From assembly GCF_000661915.1 (NCBI RefSeq), contig NZ_CP007509.1, positions 1,240,001 to 1,304,000 on the forward strand: a stretch of 64,000 nucleotides of DNA, read 5' to 3'. The stretch is from Stutzerimonas decontaminans (GTDB taxonomy: Bacteria > Pseudomonadota > Gammaproteobacteria > Pseudomonadales > Pseudomonadaceae). The notes under the pieces were generated by a model. It ran no database searches. It was not told where the DNA came from and worked only from the letters and a program-made list of their open reading frames with translations. Position numbers and translations under genes: made by a program. Of the stretch, positions 10,377 through 21,326 are shown in pieces (position 1 is the first letter of the stretch; the number at the start of each line of letters is the position of its first letter).

Positions 10377-11591
10377 ATGAAATTGCCGATTTACCTGGAC
10401 TACTCCGCGACCACTCCTGTGGATCCGCGTGTTGCCGCCAAGATGATCGAGTGCCTCACCAACGAAGGCAACTTTGGCAATCCGGCGTCGCGCTCTCACG
10501 CGTTTGGCTGGAAGGCCGAGGAAGCTGTAGAGAATGCTCGTCGCCAGGTCGCCGAGCTGGTAAATGCTGACCCGCGCGAAATCGTCTGGACCTCCGGTGC
10601 AACCGAATCCGACAACCTGGCGATCAAGGGTGTTGCGCATTTCTACGCATCCAAGGGCAAGCACATCGTCACCACGAAGATCGAACACAAGGCGGTGCTG
10701 GATACCACTCGCCAACTCGAGCGCGAAGGCTTCGAAGTAACCTATATCGAACCCGGTGAGGACGGCATCGTCACTCCTGCCATGGTCGAGGCTGCGCTGC
10801 GTGACGACACCATTCTGGTGTCGGTCATGCACGTGAACAACGAGATTGGCACTATCAATGACATTACTGCTATTGGTGAGTTGACGCGCTCCCGCGGCAT
10901 TCTGTTCCATGTCGATGCAGCCCAATCCACAGGTAAGGTCGAGATTGATCTCGAGAAGATGAAGGTCGACCTTATGTCCTTCTCTGCGCACAAGACCTAT
11001 GGTCCGAAAGGCGTTGGTGCGCTGTATGTCCGCCGTAAGCCACGCGTCCGTCTGGAAGCGCAGATGCACGGCGGCGGTCATGAGCGCGGCATGCGCTCCG
11101 GCACCCTGGCGACACATCAGCTGGTTGGCATGGGTGAAGCCTTCCGTATCGCGAAGGAAGAGATGGTTCAGGAAAACGAGCGTATCCGCTCGTTGCGTGA
11201 TCGCTTCTACAAGCAGGTCGAGCATCTCGAAGAGCTGTACGTGAACGGTAGTATGACGGCTCGCGTGCCGCACAACCTGAATCTCAGCTTCAATTATGTT
11301 GAGGGCGAATCGCTGATCATGGCGCTCAAGGACCTGGCTGTATCGTCCGGTTCCGCCTGCACCTCCGCTTCCCTGGAACCCTCCTACGTGCTGCGTGCCT
11401 TGGGTCGCAACGATGAGCTGGCGCACAGCTCCATCCGTTTCACCTTTGGCCGATTCACGACCGAAGAAGAAATCGACTACGCAGCGCAGAAGGTGTGTGA
11501 GGCCGTCACCAAGCTGCGCGAGCTTTCGCCCCTGTGGGACATGTTCAAAGACGGCGTCGACATTTCCAAGGTCGAGTGGCAAGCCCACTGA
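10377..11591 (+). CDS. iscS: Cysteine desulfurase IscS
   Basis: A PLP enzyme that removes sulfur from cysteine and passes it as a persulfide to IscU and to tRNA thiolation factors. The product is 404 residues. It contains the PLP lysine in [12 protein letters not shown] and the catalytic cysteine loop [21 protein letters not shown] near 328. TAGGAGAT lies seven bases before the ATG. It is the second isc gene, with the canonical order continuing into iscU. Confidence 0.98.
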   Translation: MKLPIYLDYSATTPVDPRVAAKMIECLTNEGNFGNPASRSHAFGWKAEEAVENARRQVAELVNADPREIVWTSGATESDNLAIKGVAHFYASKGKHIVTTKIEHKAVLDTTRQLEREGFEVTYIEPGEDGIVTPAMVEAALRDDTILVSVMHVNNEIGTINDITAIGELTRSRGILFHVDAAQSTGKVEIDLEKMKVDLMSFSAHKTYGPKGVGALYVRRKPRVRLEAQMHGGGHERGMRSGTLATHQLVGMGEAFRIAKEEMVQENERIRSLRDRFYKQVEHLEELYVNGSMTARVPHNLNLSFNYVEGESLIMALKDLAVSSGSACTSASLEPSYVLRALGRNDELAHSSIRFTFGRFTTEEEIDYAAQKVCEAVTKLRELSPLWDMFKDGVDISKVEWQAH

Positions 11592-11634
11592 CCGGCGTCA
11601 AGCGCCGCACAGCCTGATCTAAGAGGATTGCACC

Positions 11635-12021
11635 ATGGCATACAGCGATAAGGTCATCGACCACTACGAAAACCCGCGCAACGTCGGCAAGTTCGACGCT
11701 GAAGACCCGAGCATCGGTACCGGCATGGTTGGCGCACCGGCCTGCGGCGACGTGATGCGCCTGCAGATCAAGGTCAATGAAGAGGGCGTCATCGAAGATG
11801 CCAAGTTCAAGACCTACGGTTGTGGCTCGGCGATCGCCTCCAGCTCCCTCGCCACTGAGTGGATGAAGGGCAAGACTCTGGAAGAAGCGGAGACCATCAA
11901 GAATACTCAGCTGGCCGAGGAGCTGGCTCTGCCGCCGGTGAAGATTCACTGCTCCGTGCTCGCCGAAGACGCGATCAAGGCGGCGGTGCGTGATTACCGC
12001 GAGAAGAAAGGTCTGCTCTAA
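11635..12021 (+). CDS. iscU: Fe-S cluster scaffold protein IscU
   Basis: The scaffold on which [2Fe-2S] clusters form. The 128-residue protein keeps the three conserved cysteines (in GAPACGD, TYGCGSA and KIHCSVLAE) and the HscA-recognition motif LPPVK just before the third. AAGAGGATTGCACC precedes the ATG. It is 43 nt after iscS and 11 nt before iscA. Confidence 0.98.
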   Translation: MAYSDKVIDHYENPRNVGKFDAEDPSIGTGMVGAPACGDVMRLQIKVNEEGVIEDAKFKTYGCGSAIASSSLATEWMKGKTLEEAETIKNTQLAEELALPPVKIHCSVLAEDAIKAAVRDYREKKGLL

Positions 12022-12032
12022 GGGAGGTTGCA

Positions 12033-12356
12033 ATGGCTATCACCATGACGCCCGCAGCAGCCCAGCATGTTCGGCGCTCGCTGGACGGGCGTGGCAAGGG
12101 TGTAGGTGTGAGGCTTGGGGTGCGTACGACCGGCTGCTCCGGCTTGGCGTACGTTCTCGAGTTCGTCGACGAAGCGGCAGCCGAGGATTCGGTGTTCGAG
12201 AGTCACGGGGTCAAGGTGATCATTGATCCCAAAAGCCTCGTATACCTCGACGGCACCGAGCTCGATTTCGTTCGCGAAGGGCTCAACGAGGGCTTCAAGT
12301 TCAACAATCCGAACGTGCGTGGCGAATGTGGCTGCGGCGAGAGCTTCAATATCTGA
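12033..12356 (+). CDS. iscA: A-type Fe-S carrier IscA
   Basis: A 107-residue carrier that delivers iron or clusters to target proteins, especially [4Fe-4S] enzymes. The three ligands are present: Cys35 (TTGCSGLAY) and Cys99/Cys101 in the C-terminal [12 protein letters not shown] strong AGGGAGG lies before the ATG. Fourth gene of the isc operon. Confidence 0.97.
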   Translation: MAITMTPAAAQHVRRSLDGRGKGVGVRLGVRTTGCSGLAYVLEFVDEAAAEDSVFESHGVKVIIDPKSLVYLDGTELDFVREGLNEGFKFNNPNVRGECGCGESFNI

Positions 12357-12363
12357 GGACGCC

Positions 12364-12885
12364 GTGGGTACTCCCTGTCATTTTGCACTGTTCGAGTTGA
12401 AGCCCGAGTTCGAGCTGGATCTTGCGCATCTCGCGGATCGGTATCGAGAGCTTGCTCGTCAGGTTCACCCGGACCGCTTCGCCGACGCTGGCGAAAGCGA
12501 GCAACGCCAAGCGTTGGAACGTTCCGCCAACCTCAATGAGGCCTACCAGACGCTCAAGAGTCCGAGCCGTCGGGCAAGGTATCTGCTGGCCATCGAGGGA
12601 CATGAGGTTCCGCTGGAAGCGACTGTTCAGGATCCGGCCTTTCTCATGCAGCAGATGCACTGGCGTGAGGAGCTCGAAGAGCTTCAGGAGCAGGCCGATC
12701 TCGACGGGGTTGCGGCGTTCAAATCGCGCTTGAAGCAGGCGCAGCAAGGTCTCAACGATGATTTTGCCCAGATCTGGCGGGTTCCTGAGCGGCGCGCCGA
12801 TGCCGAGCGCCTGGTTCGACGCATGCAGTTTCTCGACAAGCTGACTCAGGAAGTGCGCCAACTCGAAGAGCGCCTCGACGATTAA
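12364..12885 (+). CDS. hscB: Co-chaperone HscB (J-type)
   Basis: HscB delivers IscU to HscA and stimulates its ATPase. The 173-residue product has an N-terminal J domain with the HPD motif (QVHPDRF, about residues 36-42) and a C-terminal three-helix region that binds IscU. The GTG at 12364, seven bases after the iscA stop and behind TGAGGA, gives the family start [11 protein letters not shown]; the longer open frame overlaps iscA and is not used. Confidence 0.95.
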   Translation: MGTPCHFALFELKPEFELDLAHLADRYRELARQVHPDRFADAGESEQRQALERSANLNEAYQTLKSPSRRARYLLAIEGHEVPLEATVQDPAFLMQQMHWREELEELQEQADLDGVAAFKSRLKQAQQGLNDDFAQIWRVPERRADAERLVRRMQFLDKLTQEVRQLEERLDD

Positions 12886-12926
12886 CCCCGCGCAGCGCTC
12901 AGCGCTGCGCCCGATATCAGACAGAC

Positions 12927-14789
12927 ATGGCCTTACTTCAGATTGCTGAGCCCGGACAAACCCCACAGCCTCATCAGCGGCGCCTGGCTGTCGGGATAGA
13001 CCTGGGGACAACGAATTCACTCGTAGCTGCATTGCGCAGCGGTGTCACGGCGCCGCTGGCCGATGCCGATGGGCAGGTGATCCTGCCGTCGGTAGTGCGC
13101 TATCACGCTGACCGCGTCGAGGTTGGTGCGCAAGCCAAGCTTGCTGCCGCGGTTGACCCGTTCAATACCATCAGCTCCGTCAAGCGGCTGATGGGGCGCG
13201 GTCTAGCCGACGTGAAGCAGTTGGGTGAGCAGCTGCCTTATCGCTTCCGTCAGGCTGAATCGCAGATGCCCTTCATCGAGACGGTGCAGGGTGCCAAAAG
13301 TCCCGTGGAGGTCTCGGCGGAAATCCTTCGCATACTCCGCCAGCGTGCCGAGGCGACCTTGGGCGGTGAGCTGGTTGGGGCGGTGATTACCGTTCCGGCC
13401 TATTTCGACGATGCCCAGCGTCAGGCGACCAAGGACGCTGCGCGGCTCGCCGGCCTCAATGTGCTGCGTCTGCTCAACGAGCCCACCGCGGCTGCTGTTG
13501 CTTACGGTCTGGACCGACAGGCAGAAGGGGTTGTCGCCATTTATGATCTTGGTGGCGGCACTTTCGATATCTCTATTCTGCGTCTGACCAAGGGCGTCTT
13601 TGAGGTGTTGGCGACTGGCGGCGACACGGCGCTCGGTGGTGATGACTTCGATCATGCCATAGCGGACTGGATTCTCGAGCGTGCTGGTGTTTCCGGCGAT
13701 CTTGAGCCGGGCGCGCAGCGTGAATTGCTGAAGATTGCCTGTGACGCCAAGGAGCGTCTCAGCGATGTCGATAGCGTGAATATCGCGTACGCCGGCTGGT
13801 CGGGTGTGCTGCATCGCGAGACCTTCGATGCGCTGATCGAGCCGATGATTGCGCGCAGTCTCAAGTCGTGTCGGCGCGCTGTGCGTGACTCGGGTGTGGA
13901 GCTGGAAGAGATCACTGCCGTGGTCATGGTCGGCGGTTCGACCCGAGTGCCGAGAGTACGCTCGGCAGTAGGGCAGCTGTTCGGTCGCGATCCGCTGACG
14001 GACATCGACCCTGACGAGGTTGTAGCCATTGGTGCGGCGATTCAAGCCGAGACGTTGGCGGGCAACAATCGCGATGGTGAAGAGCTGCTTCTGCTCGATG
14101 TGATCCCGCTGTCTCTCGGGCTGGAGACCATGGGCGGTCTGATGGAGAAGATCATTCCGCGCAATACCACGATTCCGGTGGCGCGTGCGCAGGACTTCAC
14201 CACGTACAAAGACGGCCAGTCGGCCATGATGATTCATGTGCTGCAGGGCGAGCGCGAGCTGATCTCCGACTGCCGTTCGCTGGCTCGATTCGAGTTGCGT
14301 GGCATTCCGCCGATGGTCGCCGGGGCGGCAAAGATTCGCGTCACTTTCCAGGTCGATGCTGATGGCTTGCTCAGTGTGTCCGCGCGTGAGTTGGCATCCG
14401 GCGTCGAAGCGAGTATTCAGGTCAAGCCTTCTTACGGCCTCACCGATGGCGAAATCGCCAGGATGCTAGAGGACTCCTTCCGTAAGGCAGACGAGGACCG
14501 TGACGCCCGTGCCCTGCGTGAGCAGCTGGTTGATGCTCAGCGTCTGCTTGAGGCGGTCGAGGCTGCGCTGGTCGCCGATGGTGAGCGCTTGCTGTCCGCT
14601 GAAGAGCGCGTGGCGATCGACTCCCAGGTCGCCGAATTGCGCGGGCTGCTGGACAGTCAGGATGTTGTAGTCATCGAGCGCCAGACCAAACGCCTGAGCC
14701 AGATCACCGACGCCTTCGCTGCGCGCCGGCTGGATTCCACCGTCAAGGCCGCGCTGGCCGGGCGGCGGCTAAACGATATCGAGGATTGA
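12927..14789 (+). CDS. hscA: Fe-S assembly chaperone HscA (Hsp70 family)
   Basis: An Hsp70-class ATPase specialised for IscU, which it binds through LPPVK. The 620-residue product has the phosphate-1 motif [13 protein letters not shown], then [14 protein letters not shown] and [14 protein letters not shown] in the nucleotide domain, followed by a substrate domain and helical lid. It lies 41 nt after hscB and overlaps the run-up to fdx. Confidence 0.97.
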   Translation: MALLQIAEPGQTPQPHQRRLAVGIDLGTTNSLVAALRSGVTAPLADADGQVILPSVVRYHADRVEVGAQAKLAAAVDPFNTISSVKRLMGRGLADVKQLGEQLPYRFRQAESQMPFIETVQGAKSPVEVSAEILRILRQRAEATLGGELVGAVITVPAYFDDAQRQATKDAARLAGLNVLRLLNEPTAAAVAYGLDRQAEGVVAIYDLGGGTFDISILRLTKGVFEVLATGGDTALGGDDFDHAIADWILERAGVSGDLEPGAQRELLKIACDAKERLSDVDSVNIAYAGWSGVLHRETFDALIEPMIARSLKSCRRAVRDSGVELEEITAVVMVGGSTRVPRVRSAVGQLFGRDPLTDIDPDEVVAIGAAIQAETLAGNNRDGEELLLLDVIPLSLGLETMGGLMEKIIPRNTTIPVARAQDFTTYKDGQSAMMIHVLQGERELISDCRSLARFELRGIPPMVAGAAKIRVTFQVDADGLLSVSARELASGVEASIQVKPSYGLTDGEIARMLEDSFRKADEDRDARALREQLVDAQRLLEAVEAALVADGERLLSAEERVAIDSQVAELRGLLDSQDVVVIERQTKRLSQITDAFAARRLDSTVKAALAGRRLNDIED

Positions 14790-14794
14790 CCCAG

Positions 14795-15133
14795 ATGCCG
14801 CAGATCATTTTCCTGCCCAATGCCGACCATTGCCCTGAAGGCGCCGTTATTGAGGCGCAAACCGGTGAGACGGTGCTGGATGCCGCGCTGCGCAATGGCA
14901 TCGATATCGAGCACGCGTGCGAAAAATCCTGTGCCTGTACAACCTGCCACGTAGTAGTGCGCGAAGGCTTTCAGTCGTTGGGAGCCTCCGATGAATTGGA
15001 AGACGACATGCTAGACAAGGCCTGGGGGCTGGAGCCCAATTCGCGGTTGTCCTGCCAGGCGGTGGTGGCTGACGCCGACCTCGTCGTGGAGATACCGAAG
15101 TACACCATCAACCAGGTTTCCGAAGGGCATTGA
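14795..15133 (+). CDS. fdx: [2Fe-2S] ferredoxin Fdx of the Isc system
   Basis: The electron donor for cluster assembly by IscS/IscU. The 112-residue protein has cluster ligands Cys42, Cys48, Cys51 and Cys87, with an additional Cys46 in CEKSCACTTC as in Isc-type ferredoxins. The ATG at 14795 (MPQIIFLPNA) is preferred to the in-frame TTG at 14786 because AGGA lies eight bases upstream and it matches the family. Confidence 0.96.
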   Translation: MPQIIFLPNADHCPEGAVIEAQTGETVLDAALRNGIDIEHACEKSCACTTCHVVVREGFQSLGASDELEDDMLDKAWGLEPNSRLSCQAVVADADLVVEIPKYTINQVSEGH

Positions 15134-15141
15134 GGGCAGTC

Positions 15142-15342
15142 ATGCAGCTTAAATGGGGTGATGTGCAGGAAATTGCCATCGAGCTAGCCGAGCGCAGGCC
15201 CGATGTCGATCCGCGCTACGTGAATTTCGTTGACTTGCACCGGTGGGTGCTGGAGCTATCGGATTTTGCCGACGAACCCAATCGCGGTGGAGAGAAGGTT
15301 CTCGAAGCTATTCAGGCGGCCTGGATCGAAGAGGCCGAATAG
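15142..15342 (+). CDS. iscX: Fe-S assembly protein IscX
   Basis: A 66-residue acidic protein that binds IscS and modulates sulfur transfer, possibly with frataxin-like behaviour. It has the family sequence LKWGDVQEIAIELAERRPDVDP and a central VNFVDLHRWVLEL. GAGGGC lies upstream of ATG 15142; the longer frame starting with TTG at 15130 overlaps fdx and is not used. It is the last gene of the isc operon. Confidence 0.95.
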   Translation: MQLKWGDVQEIAIELAERRPDVDPRYVNFVDLHRWVLELSDFADEPNRGGEKVLEAIQAAWIEEAE

Positions 15343-15447
15343 GGCGGTTATAAGCTGTCGGTTCTCTTCCAGTTGGGCATGTCGGAGCCGTTCGGCGGTC
15401 AATTGCGTCTTCCAGGGTTCCACCCTCTACCCTTATGTTTTGACATG

Positions 15448-15470
15448 AACCCGCGTATAATCCGCGGGTT
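15448..15470 (+). promoter_or_regulatory. Inverted repeat enclosing a TATAAT element upstream of ndk
   Basis: AACCCGCG (15448-15455) and CGCGGGTT (15463-15470) form a perfect 8-bp inverted repeat around TATAATC; the TATAAT is at 15456-15461. It is probably the ndk -10 box with a flanking operator-like palindrome. A TTGACA at 15440-15445 is only 10 bp away and so cannot be the matching -35. Confidence 0.55.
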
Positions 15471-15508
15471 TACTCGTTCGCTTTAACCCATCAGTTTTGG
15501 AGTCCTAC

Positions 15509-15940
15509 ATGGCCCTGCAACGCACCTTCTCCATCATCAAGCCTGACGCTGTCGCCAAGAACGTCATTGGCGAAATCACCACCCGTTTCGAGAAGGCCGG
15601 CCTGCGCGTCGTCGCTTCCAAGATGGTTCAGCTGTCCGAGCGCGAAGCTGCCGGCTTCTACGCCGAGCACAGCGAGCGTGGCTTCTTCAAGGACCTGGTT
15701 GCTTTCATGACTTCCGGTCCGGTCATCGTTCAGGTTCTGGAAGGCGAAGACGCCATTGCCAAGAACCGTGAGCTGATGGGTGCTACCAACCCGAAAGAAG
15801 CTGCTGCCGGCACCATTCGCGCCGATTTCGCTGTTTCCATTGACGAGAACGCTGTGCACGGTTCCGATTCGGAAGCTTCCGCTGCTCGTGAAATCGCTTA
15901 CTTCTTCGCTGCCACCGAAGTGTGCGCACGCATTCGCTGA
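15509..15940 (+). CDS. ndk: Nucleoside diphosphate kinase Ndk
   Basis: Transfers the terminal phosphate from ATP to nucleoside diphosphates through a phosphohistidine. The 143-residue protein has [11 protein letters not shown] at the start and the active-site region [21 protein letters not shown] with the catalytic His in its NxxHGSD signature. TTTTGGAG precedes ATG 15509; the earlier frame start at 15497 is not used. It is a separate transcription unit from isc, judging by the 166-nt gap and promoter-like sequence. Confidence 0.97.
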   Translation: MALQRTFSIIKPDAVAKNVIGEITTRFEKAGLRVVASKMVQLSEREAAGFYAEHSERGFFKDLVAFMTSGPVIVQVLEGEDAIAKNRELMGATNPKEAAAGTIRADFAVSIDENAVHGSDSEASAAREIAYFFAATEVCARIR

Positions 15941-15959
15941 TTGAGCGAAGGTGAATTCA

Positions 15960-17108
15960 ATGATTGCCACCACCGGTAAAGTGAATCTGCTCGGGCTTAC
16001 CCAGTCGCAACTGGAGAGCTTCTTCGACTCGATCGGGGAGAAGCGTTTTCGCGCCGGTCAGGTCATGAAGTGGATTCATCATTTTGGCGTCGATGATTTC
16101 GACGCCATGAGCAATCTCGGCAAGGCCTTGCGCGAAAAGCTCAAGGCCTGCGCCGAGATTCGCGGCCCGGAGATCGTCAGCGAAGACATCTCCAGCGACG
16201 GCACCCGTAAATGGGTCGTTCGTGTCGCATCGGGCAGCTGTGTGGAAACCGTGTATATCCCGCAGGGCGGACGTGGAACGCTGTGCGTCTCCTCGCAGGC
16301 CGGTTGTGCGCTGGATTGCAGCTTCTGTTCCACTGGTAAGCAAGGCTTCAACAGTAACCTGACAGCCGCCGAGGTAATCGGCCAAGTCTGGATTGCCAAC
16401 AAATCATTCGGCTCCATCCCAGCGAAAATCGATCGTGCGATTACCAACGTGGTGATGATGGGGATGGGCGAGCCACTGTTGAATTTCGACAACGTCGTCG
16501 CTGCCATGCAGATCATGATGGACGACCTCGGTTACGGCATCTCCAAGCGCAAGGTAACGCTGTCGACCTCCGGCGTCGTGCCGATGATCGATGAGCTGGC
16601 CAAGGTCATCGACGTGTCCCTGGCATTGTCGCTGCATGCGCCAAACGATGCGCTGCGCGATCAGCTGGTACCGATCAACAAGAAGTATCCGCTGGATATG
16701 TTGCTAGCGGCCTGCAAGCGTTACATCTCGCAGCTTGGCGAGAAACGCGTGCTGACCGTCGAATACACGCTGCTCAAGGGCATCAATGACCAGCCTGAAC
16801 ATGCCGAGCAAATGATTGCTCTGCTGGCGGACATTCCCTGCAAGATTAATTTGATTCCGTTCAATCCATTCCCTCATTCCGGATATGAGCGGCCGAGCAA
16901 CAATGCCATCCGCCGTTTTCAGGACATCCTGCATAAAGGTGGGCACAATGTGACGGTGCGTACCACCCGCGGCGAAGACATCGACGCGGCTTGCGGTCAG
17001 CTCGTCGGCCAGGTTCTGGACCGGACGCGTCGAAGCGAGAGATACATCGCTGTGCGTGAGCTACAGAGCGAGCCCGGTGCGGCGCACGTTGCTTCGAACC
17101 GATCCTGA
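15960..17108 (+). CDS. rlmN: Dual-specificity RNA methyltransferase RlmN
   Basis: A radical-SAM enzyme that methylates C2 of A2503 in 23S rRNA and A37 of some tRNAs. The product is 382 residues. The CxxxCxxC cluster motif is Cys116-Cys120-Cys123 (GCALDCSFC), the [10 protein letters not shown] signature follows, and the resolving cysteine lies near the C-terminus in IDAACGQL. The ATG at 15960 has AAGG eight bases upstream; GTG 15951 is less likely. Its [4Fe-4S] cluster makes it a client of the Isc genes next door. Confidence 0.96.
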   Translation: MIATTGKVNLLGLTQSQLESFFDSIGEKRFRAGQVMKWIHHFGVDDFDAMSNLGKALREKLKACAEIRGPEIVSEDISSDGTRKWVVRVASGSCVETVYIPQGGRGTLCVSSQAGCALDCSFCSTGKQGFNSNLTAAEVIGQVWIANKSFGSIPAKIDRAITNVVMMGMGEPLLNFDNVVAAMQIMMDDLGYGISKRKVTLSTSGVVPMIDELAKVIDVSLALSLHAPNDALRDQLVPINKKYPLDMLLAACKRYISQLGEKRVLTVEYTLLKGINDQPEHAEQMIALLADIPCKINLIPFNPFPHSGYERPSNNAIRRFQDILHKGGHNVTVRTTRGEDIDAACGQLVGQVLDRTRRSERYIAVRELQSEPGAAHVASNRS

Positions 17109-17119
17109 GGGGGATGCTG

Positions 17120-17878
17120 ATGATTCTGCGCGCTGCGCTGCTGCTTCTACTGACCGGCCTTTTGGCCGGTTGTGTGTCTTCGGGAACCGTCGATCCGCTG
17201 AGAACTGACGAGGGACGTCAGCAGGCGCGTGACGCCTATATTCAGTTGGGCATCGGTTACCTGCAGCAGGGCGCCGCCGCGCGCGCCAAGACACCTTTGC
17301 GCAAGGCGCTGGAGATTGATCCGCGCAGTGCGGACGCGCACGCCGCGCTTGCCCTTGTGTTCCAGACCGAGATGGAGAACGACCTGGCGGATAAGCATTA
17401 CCGCGAGGCGCTGTCCAGCCGCAAGGACGCTCGCATTTTGAACAACTACGGCAGTTTTCTGTTCGAGCAAAAACGTTACCCAGAGGCCATGGAGCGTTTT
17501 CGTCAGGCAGCTGAGGACAACATGTATCCAGAGCGGGCGCGGGTATTTCAGAATCTCGGCATGACTGCTTTGCAGTTGGGGCAGCGTGAGGAGGCCGAGC
17601 TTCATTTCACCCGTTCGCTGCGCCTCGACAGCCGTCAGCCTCGCGCATTGCTCGAGCTCGCGCTCATGGCCTTCGACGACAAGCAGTACGTTCCCGCAAA
17701 GCGTTACTACGATAGCTTCAGCCAGGTATCCGAGCAGAATGCACGTAGTCTGCTGCTAGGTATTCGCCTGGCCAACATCCATCAGGACCGCGATACGGCT
17801 GCCAGCCTGGGGCTGCAGCTGAGGCGGTTGTATCCCGGTACGGATGAGTACAAGCAATATCTTTCGGAGCAACGATGA
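17120..17878 (+). CDS. pilF: Type IV pilus pilotin lipoprotein PilF
   Basis: PilF is the outer-membrane lipoprotein that localises and assembles the PilQ secretin for type IV pili. The signal peptide ends in lipobox LAGC with Cys about residue 18, followed by six tetratricopeptide-like repeats. ATG 17120 is six bases after GAGGGGG, better placed than the in-frame ATG at 17114. Total length is 252 residues, as usual for PilF. It overlaps rodZ by 4 nt. Confidence 0.93.
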   Translation: MILRAALLLLLTGLLAGCVSSGTVDPLRTDEGRQQARDAYIQLGIGYLQQGAAARAKTPLRKALEIDPRSADAHAALALVFQTEMENDLADKHYREALSSRKDARILNNYGSFLFEQKRYPEAMERFRQAAEDNMYPERARVFQNLGMTALQLGQREEAELHFTRSLRLDSRQPRALLELALMAFDDKQYVPAKRYYDSFSQVSEQNARSLLLGIRLANIHQDRDTAASLGLQLRRLYPGTDEYKQYLSEQR

Positions 17879-18873
17879 CCGCGCCGCACCAAGAATCCGC
17901 TGCACCGATGGGCAACAATCCCGGCGAAACGCTGCGTAAAGCCCGTGAAGACAAGGGCTGGACGCTGGCTGCAGTTGCGCAGCAGTTGAACCTCACCGAG
18001 CGCTCGCTGGCCCGTATCGAGGCTGGCGACTTCAGTCAGCTGCCGGGGCATACCTTTGCCCGTGGTTATGTACGCGCTTATGCCAAGTTGCTGGGTCTGG
18101 ACCAGACCCGCCTGGTCCAGGAGTTCGACCAGCACACCGGCACTAATGCCTCTGGCAGCAATGTCAACAGCCTCGGGCGTATCGAAGAGCCTGGCCGTCT
18201 GTCGCGAACCTTCATGCGCTTCTTCGGTTTTGCCTTGCTTTTGGTTCTGGCCGCTGTGGCCTGGTACTGGTGGCAGGAGCGAGCGGCGCGTGAGGCCACA
18301 CCGCCTCCGGTCTCGGCGCTGGAGCGGATTGAGGTGCAAGGTGCTGACGGCACCACCGAGATTCATCTGCTCGACCGTGCCGACGAGGCTGCCGAGCAAC
18401 AAGCCGAACAATCGACGCCGATTGCCGATCCTAGCGAAGGCCTAAATCCGGAATCCGGCGAGGCATCGCCAGCTCCCGCTGAGTCGAGCAGTGCCAGCGC
18501 GTCAGCTGGGGATGCGTCGCAGTCATTGCCGCTGGCGTTGACTGAAGTTGCGCCCGAAAGCCCTGCCGCGCCCGCCGAGGCTGCGGCCCCAGTTGCGACA
18601 CCTTCTCCCAGCACCGTTGCTCCAGTCCCCGGTGAGGCTCAGTTGGAGTTGCGCTTTACCGCCGATTGCTGGACTCGGGTGAGCGATGCCGAAGGACGTA
18701 TGCTCTTCAGCGCGTTGGCCAAGGCAGGTACCAGCACTACGGTCAGCGGCAAGGCGCCGCTGGATGTGCACCTGGGCTACGCTCGCGGCGCACAGCTTAG
18801 CTACAACGGCGAAGCCGTGAACCTCGCTCCTCACATGCGCGGCGAGACAGCTCGCCTCAAGCTCGGACAGTAA
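17875..18873 (+). CDS. rodZ: Cell-shape protein RodZ
   Basis: RodZ links MreB filaments to the inner membrane and is needed for rod shape. The 332-residue product has a cytoplasmic Xre-type helix-turn-helix (about 17-85, [20 protein letters not shown]...), a single membrane helix (about 113-131), a low-complexity Ala/Pro/Ser linker (about 170-250) and a C-terminal DUF4115 domain ending in LKLGQ. Linker length varies in the family. The start overlaps pilF (ATGA). Confidence 0.93.
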   Translation: MTAPHQESAAPMGNNPGETLRKAREDKGWTLAAVAQQLNLTERSLARIEAGDFSQLPGHTFARGYVRAYAKLLGLDQTRLVQEFDQHTGTNASGSNVNSLGRIEEPGRLSRTFMRFFGFALLLVLAAVAWYWWQERAAREATPPPVSALERIEVQGADGTTEIHLLDRADEAAEQQAEQSTPIADPSEGLNPESGEASPAPAESSSASASAGDASQSLPLALTEVAPESPAAPAEAAAPVATPSPSTVAPVPGEAQLELRFTADCWTRVSDAEGRMLFSALAKAGTSTTVSGKAPLDVHLGYARGAQLSYNGEAVNLAPHMRGETARLKLGQ

Positions 18874-18880
18874 GTTGACC

Positions 18881-19993
18881 ATGCATTCCGAATCTCCTAT
18901 CAAGCGCCGCCAATCCCGAAAAATCTGGGTGGGCAGCGTTCCGGTCGGCGGCGATGCGCCGATTTCCGTACAGAGCATGACCAATACCGAAACCTGCGAC
19001 GTCGAGGCAACGGTTGCGCAGATCCAGCGTCTGGCCAATGCCGGGGCCGATATCGTCAGGGTTTCGGTGCCTTCGATGGAGGCAGCCGAGGCCTTTGGCC
19101 GCATCAAGCGACTGGTGCAGTTGCCCCTGGTAGCCGATATCCACTTCGATTATCAGATTGCGCTGCGAGTAGCAGAGCTCGGCGTGGATTGCCTGCGGAT
19201 CAATCCAGGCAACATCGGCCGCGAGGATCGCGTGCGCGCCGTGGTCGATGCTGCTCGTGACAAGGGCATCCCGATCCGCATCGGGGTGAATGCCGGTTCG
19301 CTGGAAAAGGACCTGCAGAAGAAGTACGGCGAGCCGACGCCGCAGGCGCTGGTGGAGTCCGCCCTGCGCCACGTCGATCACCTCGATCGCCTGGACTTCC
19401 AGGACTTCAAGGTCAGCGTCAAGGCGTCCGACGTGTTCATGGCGGTCGAGGCCTATCGATTGCTGGCCGGGCAGATCGAGCAGCCGCTGCACCTGGGCAT
19501 TACCGAGGCGGGTGGCCTGCGTTCCGGCACGGTGAAGTCTGCCGTCGGGCTGGGCATGCTGCTGGCCGAAGGCATCGGTGACACCATTCGCGTGTCGCTG
19601 GCGGCAGATCCTGTCGAGGAGATCAAGGTCGGCTTCGATATCCTCAAGTCTCTGCGTCTGCGTTCGCGTGGCATCAACTTCATCGCCTGCCCGAGCTGCT
19701 CGCGGCAGAACTTCGATGTGGTCAAGACCATGAACGAGCTGGAAACCCGGGTTGAAGACCTGCTGGTGCCGATAGACGTCGCCGTGATCGGCTGCGTGGT
19801 GAACGGCCCGGGGGAGGCCAAGGAGGCGCACGTTGGCCTTACCGGCGGCAGCCCGAACAATCTTGTCTACATCGACGGCAAGCCGGCGCAGAAACTGAAC
19901 AACGAAAATCTCGTCGATGAGCTGGAGCAGCTCATCCGACGCAAGGCCGCCGAGAAGCTTGCGGCCGACGCGGCGGTCATCGCGCGCAGCTGA
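18881..19993 (+). CDS. ispG: 4-hydroxy-3-methylbut-2-enyl-diphosphate synthase IspG
   Basis: The [4Fe-4S] enzyme of the MEP isoprenoid pathway that makes HMBPP. The 370-residue product begins near [14 protein letters not shown] and has VQSMTNTET, the TIM barrel with RINPGNIG, and cluster cysteines in ACPSCSR and [15 protein letters not shown] 18881 is used; an in-frame TTG at 18875 would add two residues. It is another Fe-S client close to the isc operon. Confidence 0.95.
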   Translation: MHSESPIKRRQSRKIWVGSVPVGGDAPISVQSMTNTETCDVEATVAQIQRLANAGADIVRVSVPSMEAAEAFGRIKRLVQLPLVADIHFDYQIALRVAELGVDCLRINPGNIGREDRVRAVVDAARDKGIPIRIGVNAGSLEKDLQKKYGEPTPQALVESALRHVDHLDRLDFQDFKVSVKASDVFMAVEAYRLLAGQIEQPLHLGITEAGGLRSGTVKSAVGLGMLLAEGIGDTIRVSLAADPVEEIKVGFDILKSLRLRSRGINFIACPSCSRQNFDVVKTMNELETRVEDLLVPIDVAVIGCVVNGPGEAKEAHVGLTGGSPNNLVYIDGKPAQKLNNENLVDELEQLIRRKAAEKLAADAAVIARS

Positions 19994-20009
19994 TCTTTAA
20001 GGAATCCCA

Positions 20010-21299
20010 TTGAGCAAGTCCCTGCAAGCCATTCGTGGCATGAACGACATCCTGCCTGCGCAGACCCCGATCTGGCGTTATCTGGAAAGCACCTTCGCGC
20101 AACTGCTCGACAGCTACGGCTACAGCGAGATTCGCCTGCCCATCCTGGAGTTCACCGATCTGTTCGCTCGCGGCATCGGTGAAGGCACCGACGTGGTCGA
20201 CAAAGAGATGTATACCTTCCTCGATCGCAACGAAGAGTCGCTGACCCTGCGTCCTGAAGGCACTGCCGGCTGTGTGCGGGCCGTGCTCGAGCATGGTATG
20301 ACCGGCGGCGGCCAGGTGCAGAAGCTCTGGTACACCGGGCCGATGTTCCGTTACGAGAAACCGCAGAAGGGCCGCTATCGGCAGTTCCACCAGATCGGGG
20401 TGGAAGTCTTCAATCAGCCCGGGCCGGACGTCGACGCCGAACTGATCGTGCTGACCGCGCGTCTGTGGAAGCAGCTAGGTCTCGCCAGCGCCGTGACGCT
20501 GCAGCTCAACAGCCTGGGTTCCAGCGAAGCCCGTGCGCGCTACCGCGATGCGCTGGTGGCCTACCTGCAGCAGCGTTTTGATCAGCTCGACGAGGACAGC
20601 CAGCGGCGTCTGACGACCAATCCACTGCGTATTCTTGACAGCAAGAATGCCCAGACCCAGGCGCTGCTGGCCGATGCGCCGACGCTGCATGATTACCTCG
20701 ACGAAGAGTCGCGCGTGCATTTCGAAGGCCTGAAGGCACGTCTCGATGCTGTCGGCATCGCCTACGAAATCAATCCCAAGCTGGTGCGTGGCCTGGATTA
20801 CTACGGGCGCACGGTGTTCGAGTGGGTTACCGACAAACTGGGCGCGCAGGGCACGGTCTGCGCCGGCGGCCGTTACGATGGCTTGATCAGCCAGTTTGGC
20901 GGCAAGCCTACTCCGGGTGTCGGCTTCGCCATGGGCGTAGAACGCCTGGTGCTGCTGCTGGAAACCCTTGGTCTGGTGCCGGATGCCTTGAGCCCGGTAC
21001 CGCATGCCTATATCTGCGCGTTCGGTGAGCCTGCCGAGCTGGCTGCGCTAGCTCTGGCCGAGCGCCTGCGTGATGCGCTGCCGTGCCTGCGCCTGCTGGT
21101 GAACGCCGGTGGCGGCAGCTTCAAAAGCCAATTCAAAAAGGCTGACAAGAGCGGCGCGCGCTTTGCGCTGATCCTGGGTGAGGACGAACTGGCAGGGCGC
21201 GTGGTAGGTTGCAAGCCGCTGCGCGACGACAGCGAGCAACAAAGCATTGCCTGGGATGCTCTGCCCGAGCGTCTGGCTGCCTGCCTCGAGCAGGTCTGA
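20010..21299 (+). CDS. hisS: Histidyl-tRNA synthetase HisS
   Basis: A class II aminoacyl-tRNA synthetase. The 429-residue product has motif 2 [30 protein letters not shown], the histidine motifs [15 protein letters not shown] and CAGGRYDGL, motif 3 [14 protein letters not shown], and a C-terminal anticodon domain. The start is TTG at 20010, with AAGGAATCCCA before it, giving the family N-terminus [15 protein letters not shown]; no in-frame ATG lies upstream. Confidence 0.96.
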   Translation: MSKSLQAIRGMNDILPAQTPIWRYLESTFAQLLDSYGYSEIRLPILEFTDLFARGIGEGTDVVDKEMYTFLDRNEESLTLRPEGTAGCVRAVLEHGMTGGGQVQKLWYTGPMFRYEKPQKGRYRQFHQIGVEVFNQPGPDVDAELIVLTARLWKQLGLASAVTLQLNSLGSSEARARYRDALVAYLQQRFDQLDEDSQRRLTTNPLRILDSKNAQTQALLADAPTLHDYLDEESRVHFEGLKARLDAVGIAYEINPKLVRGLDYYGRTVFEWVTDKLGAQGTVCAGGRYDGLISQFGGKPTPGVGFAMGVERLVLLLETLGLVPDALSPVPHAYICAFGEPAELAALALAERLRDALPCLRLLVNAGGGSFKSQFKKADKSGARFALILGEDELAGRVVGCKPLRDDSEQQSIAWDALPERLAACLEQV

Positions 21300-21326
21300 G
21301 ACTAAGCGAATGAAAGGAGTGACAGC

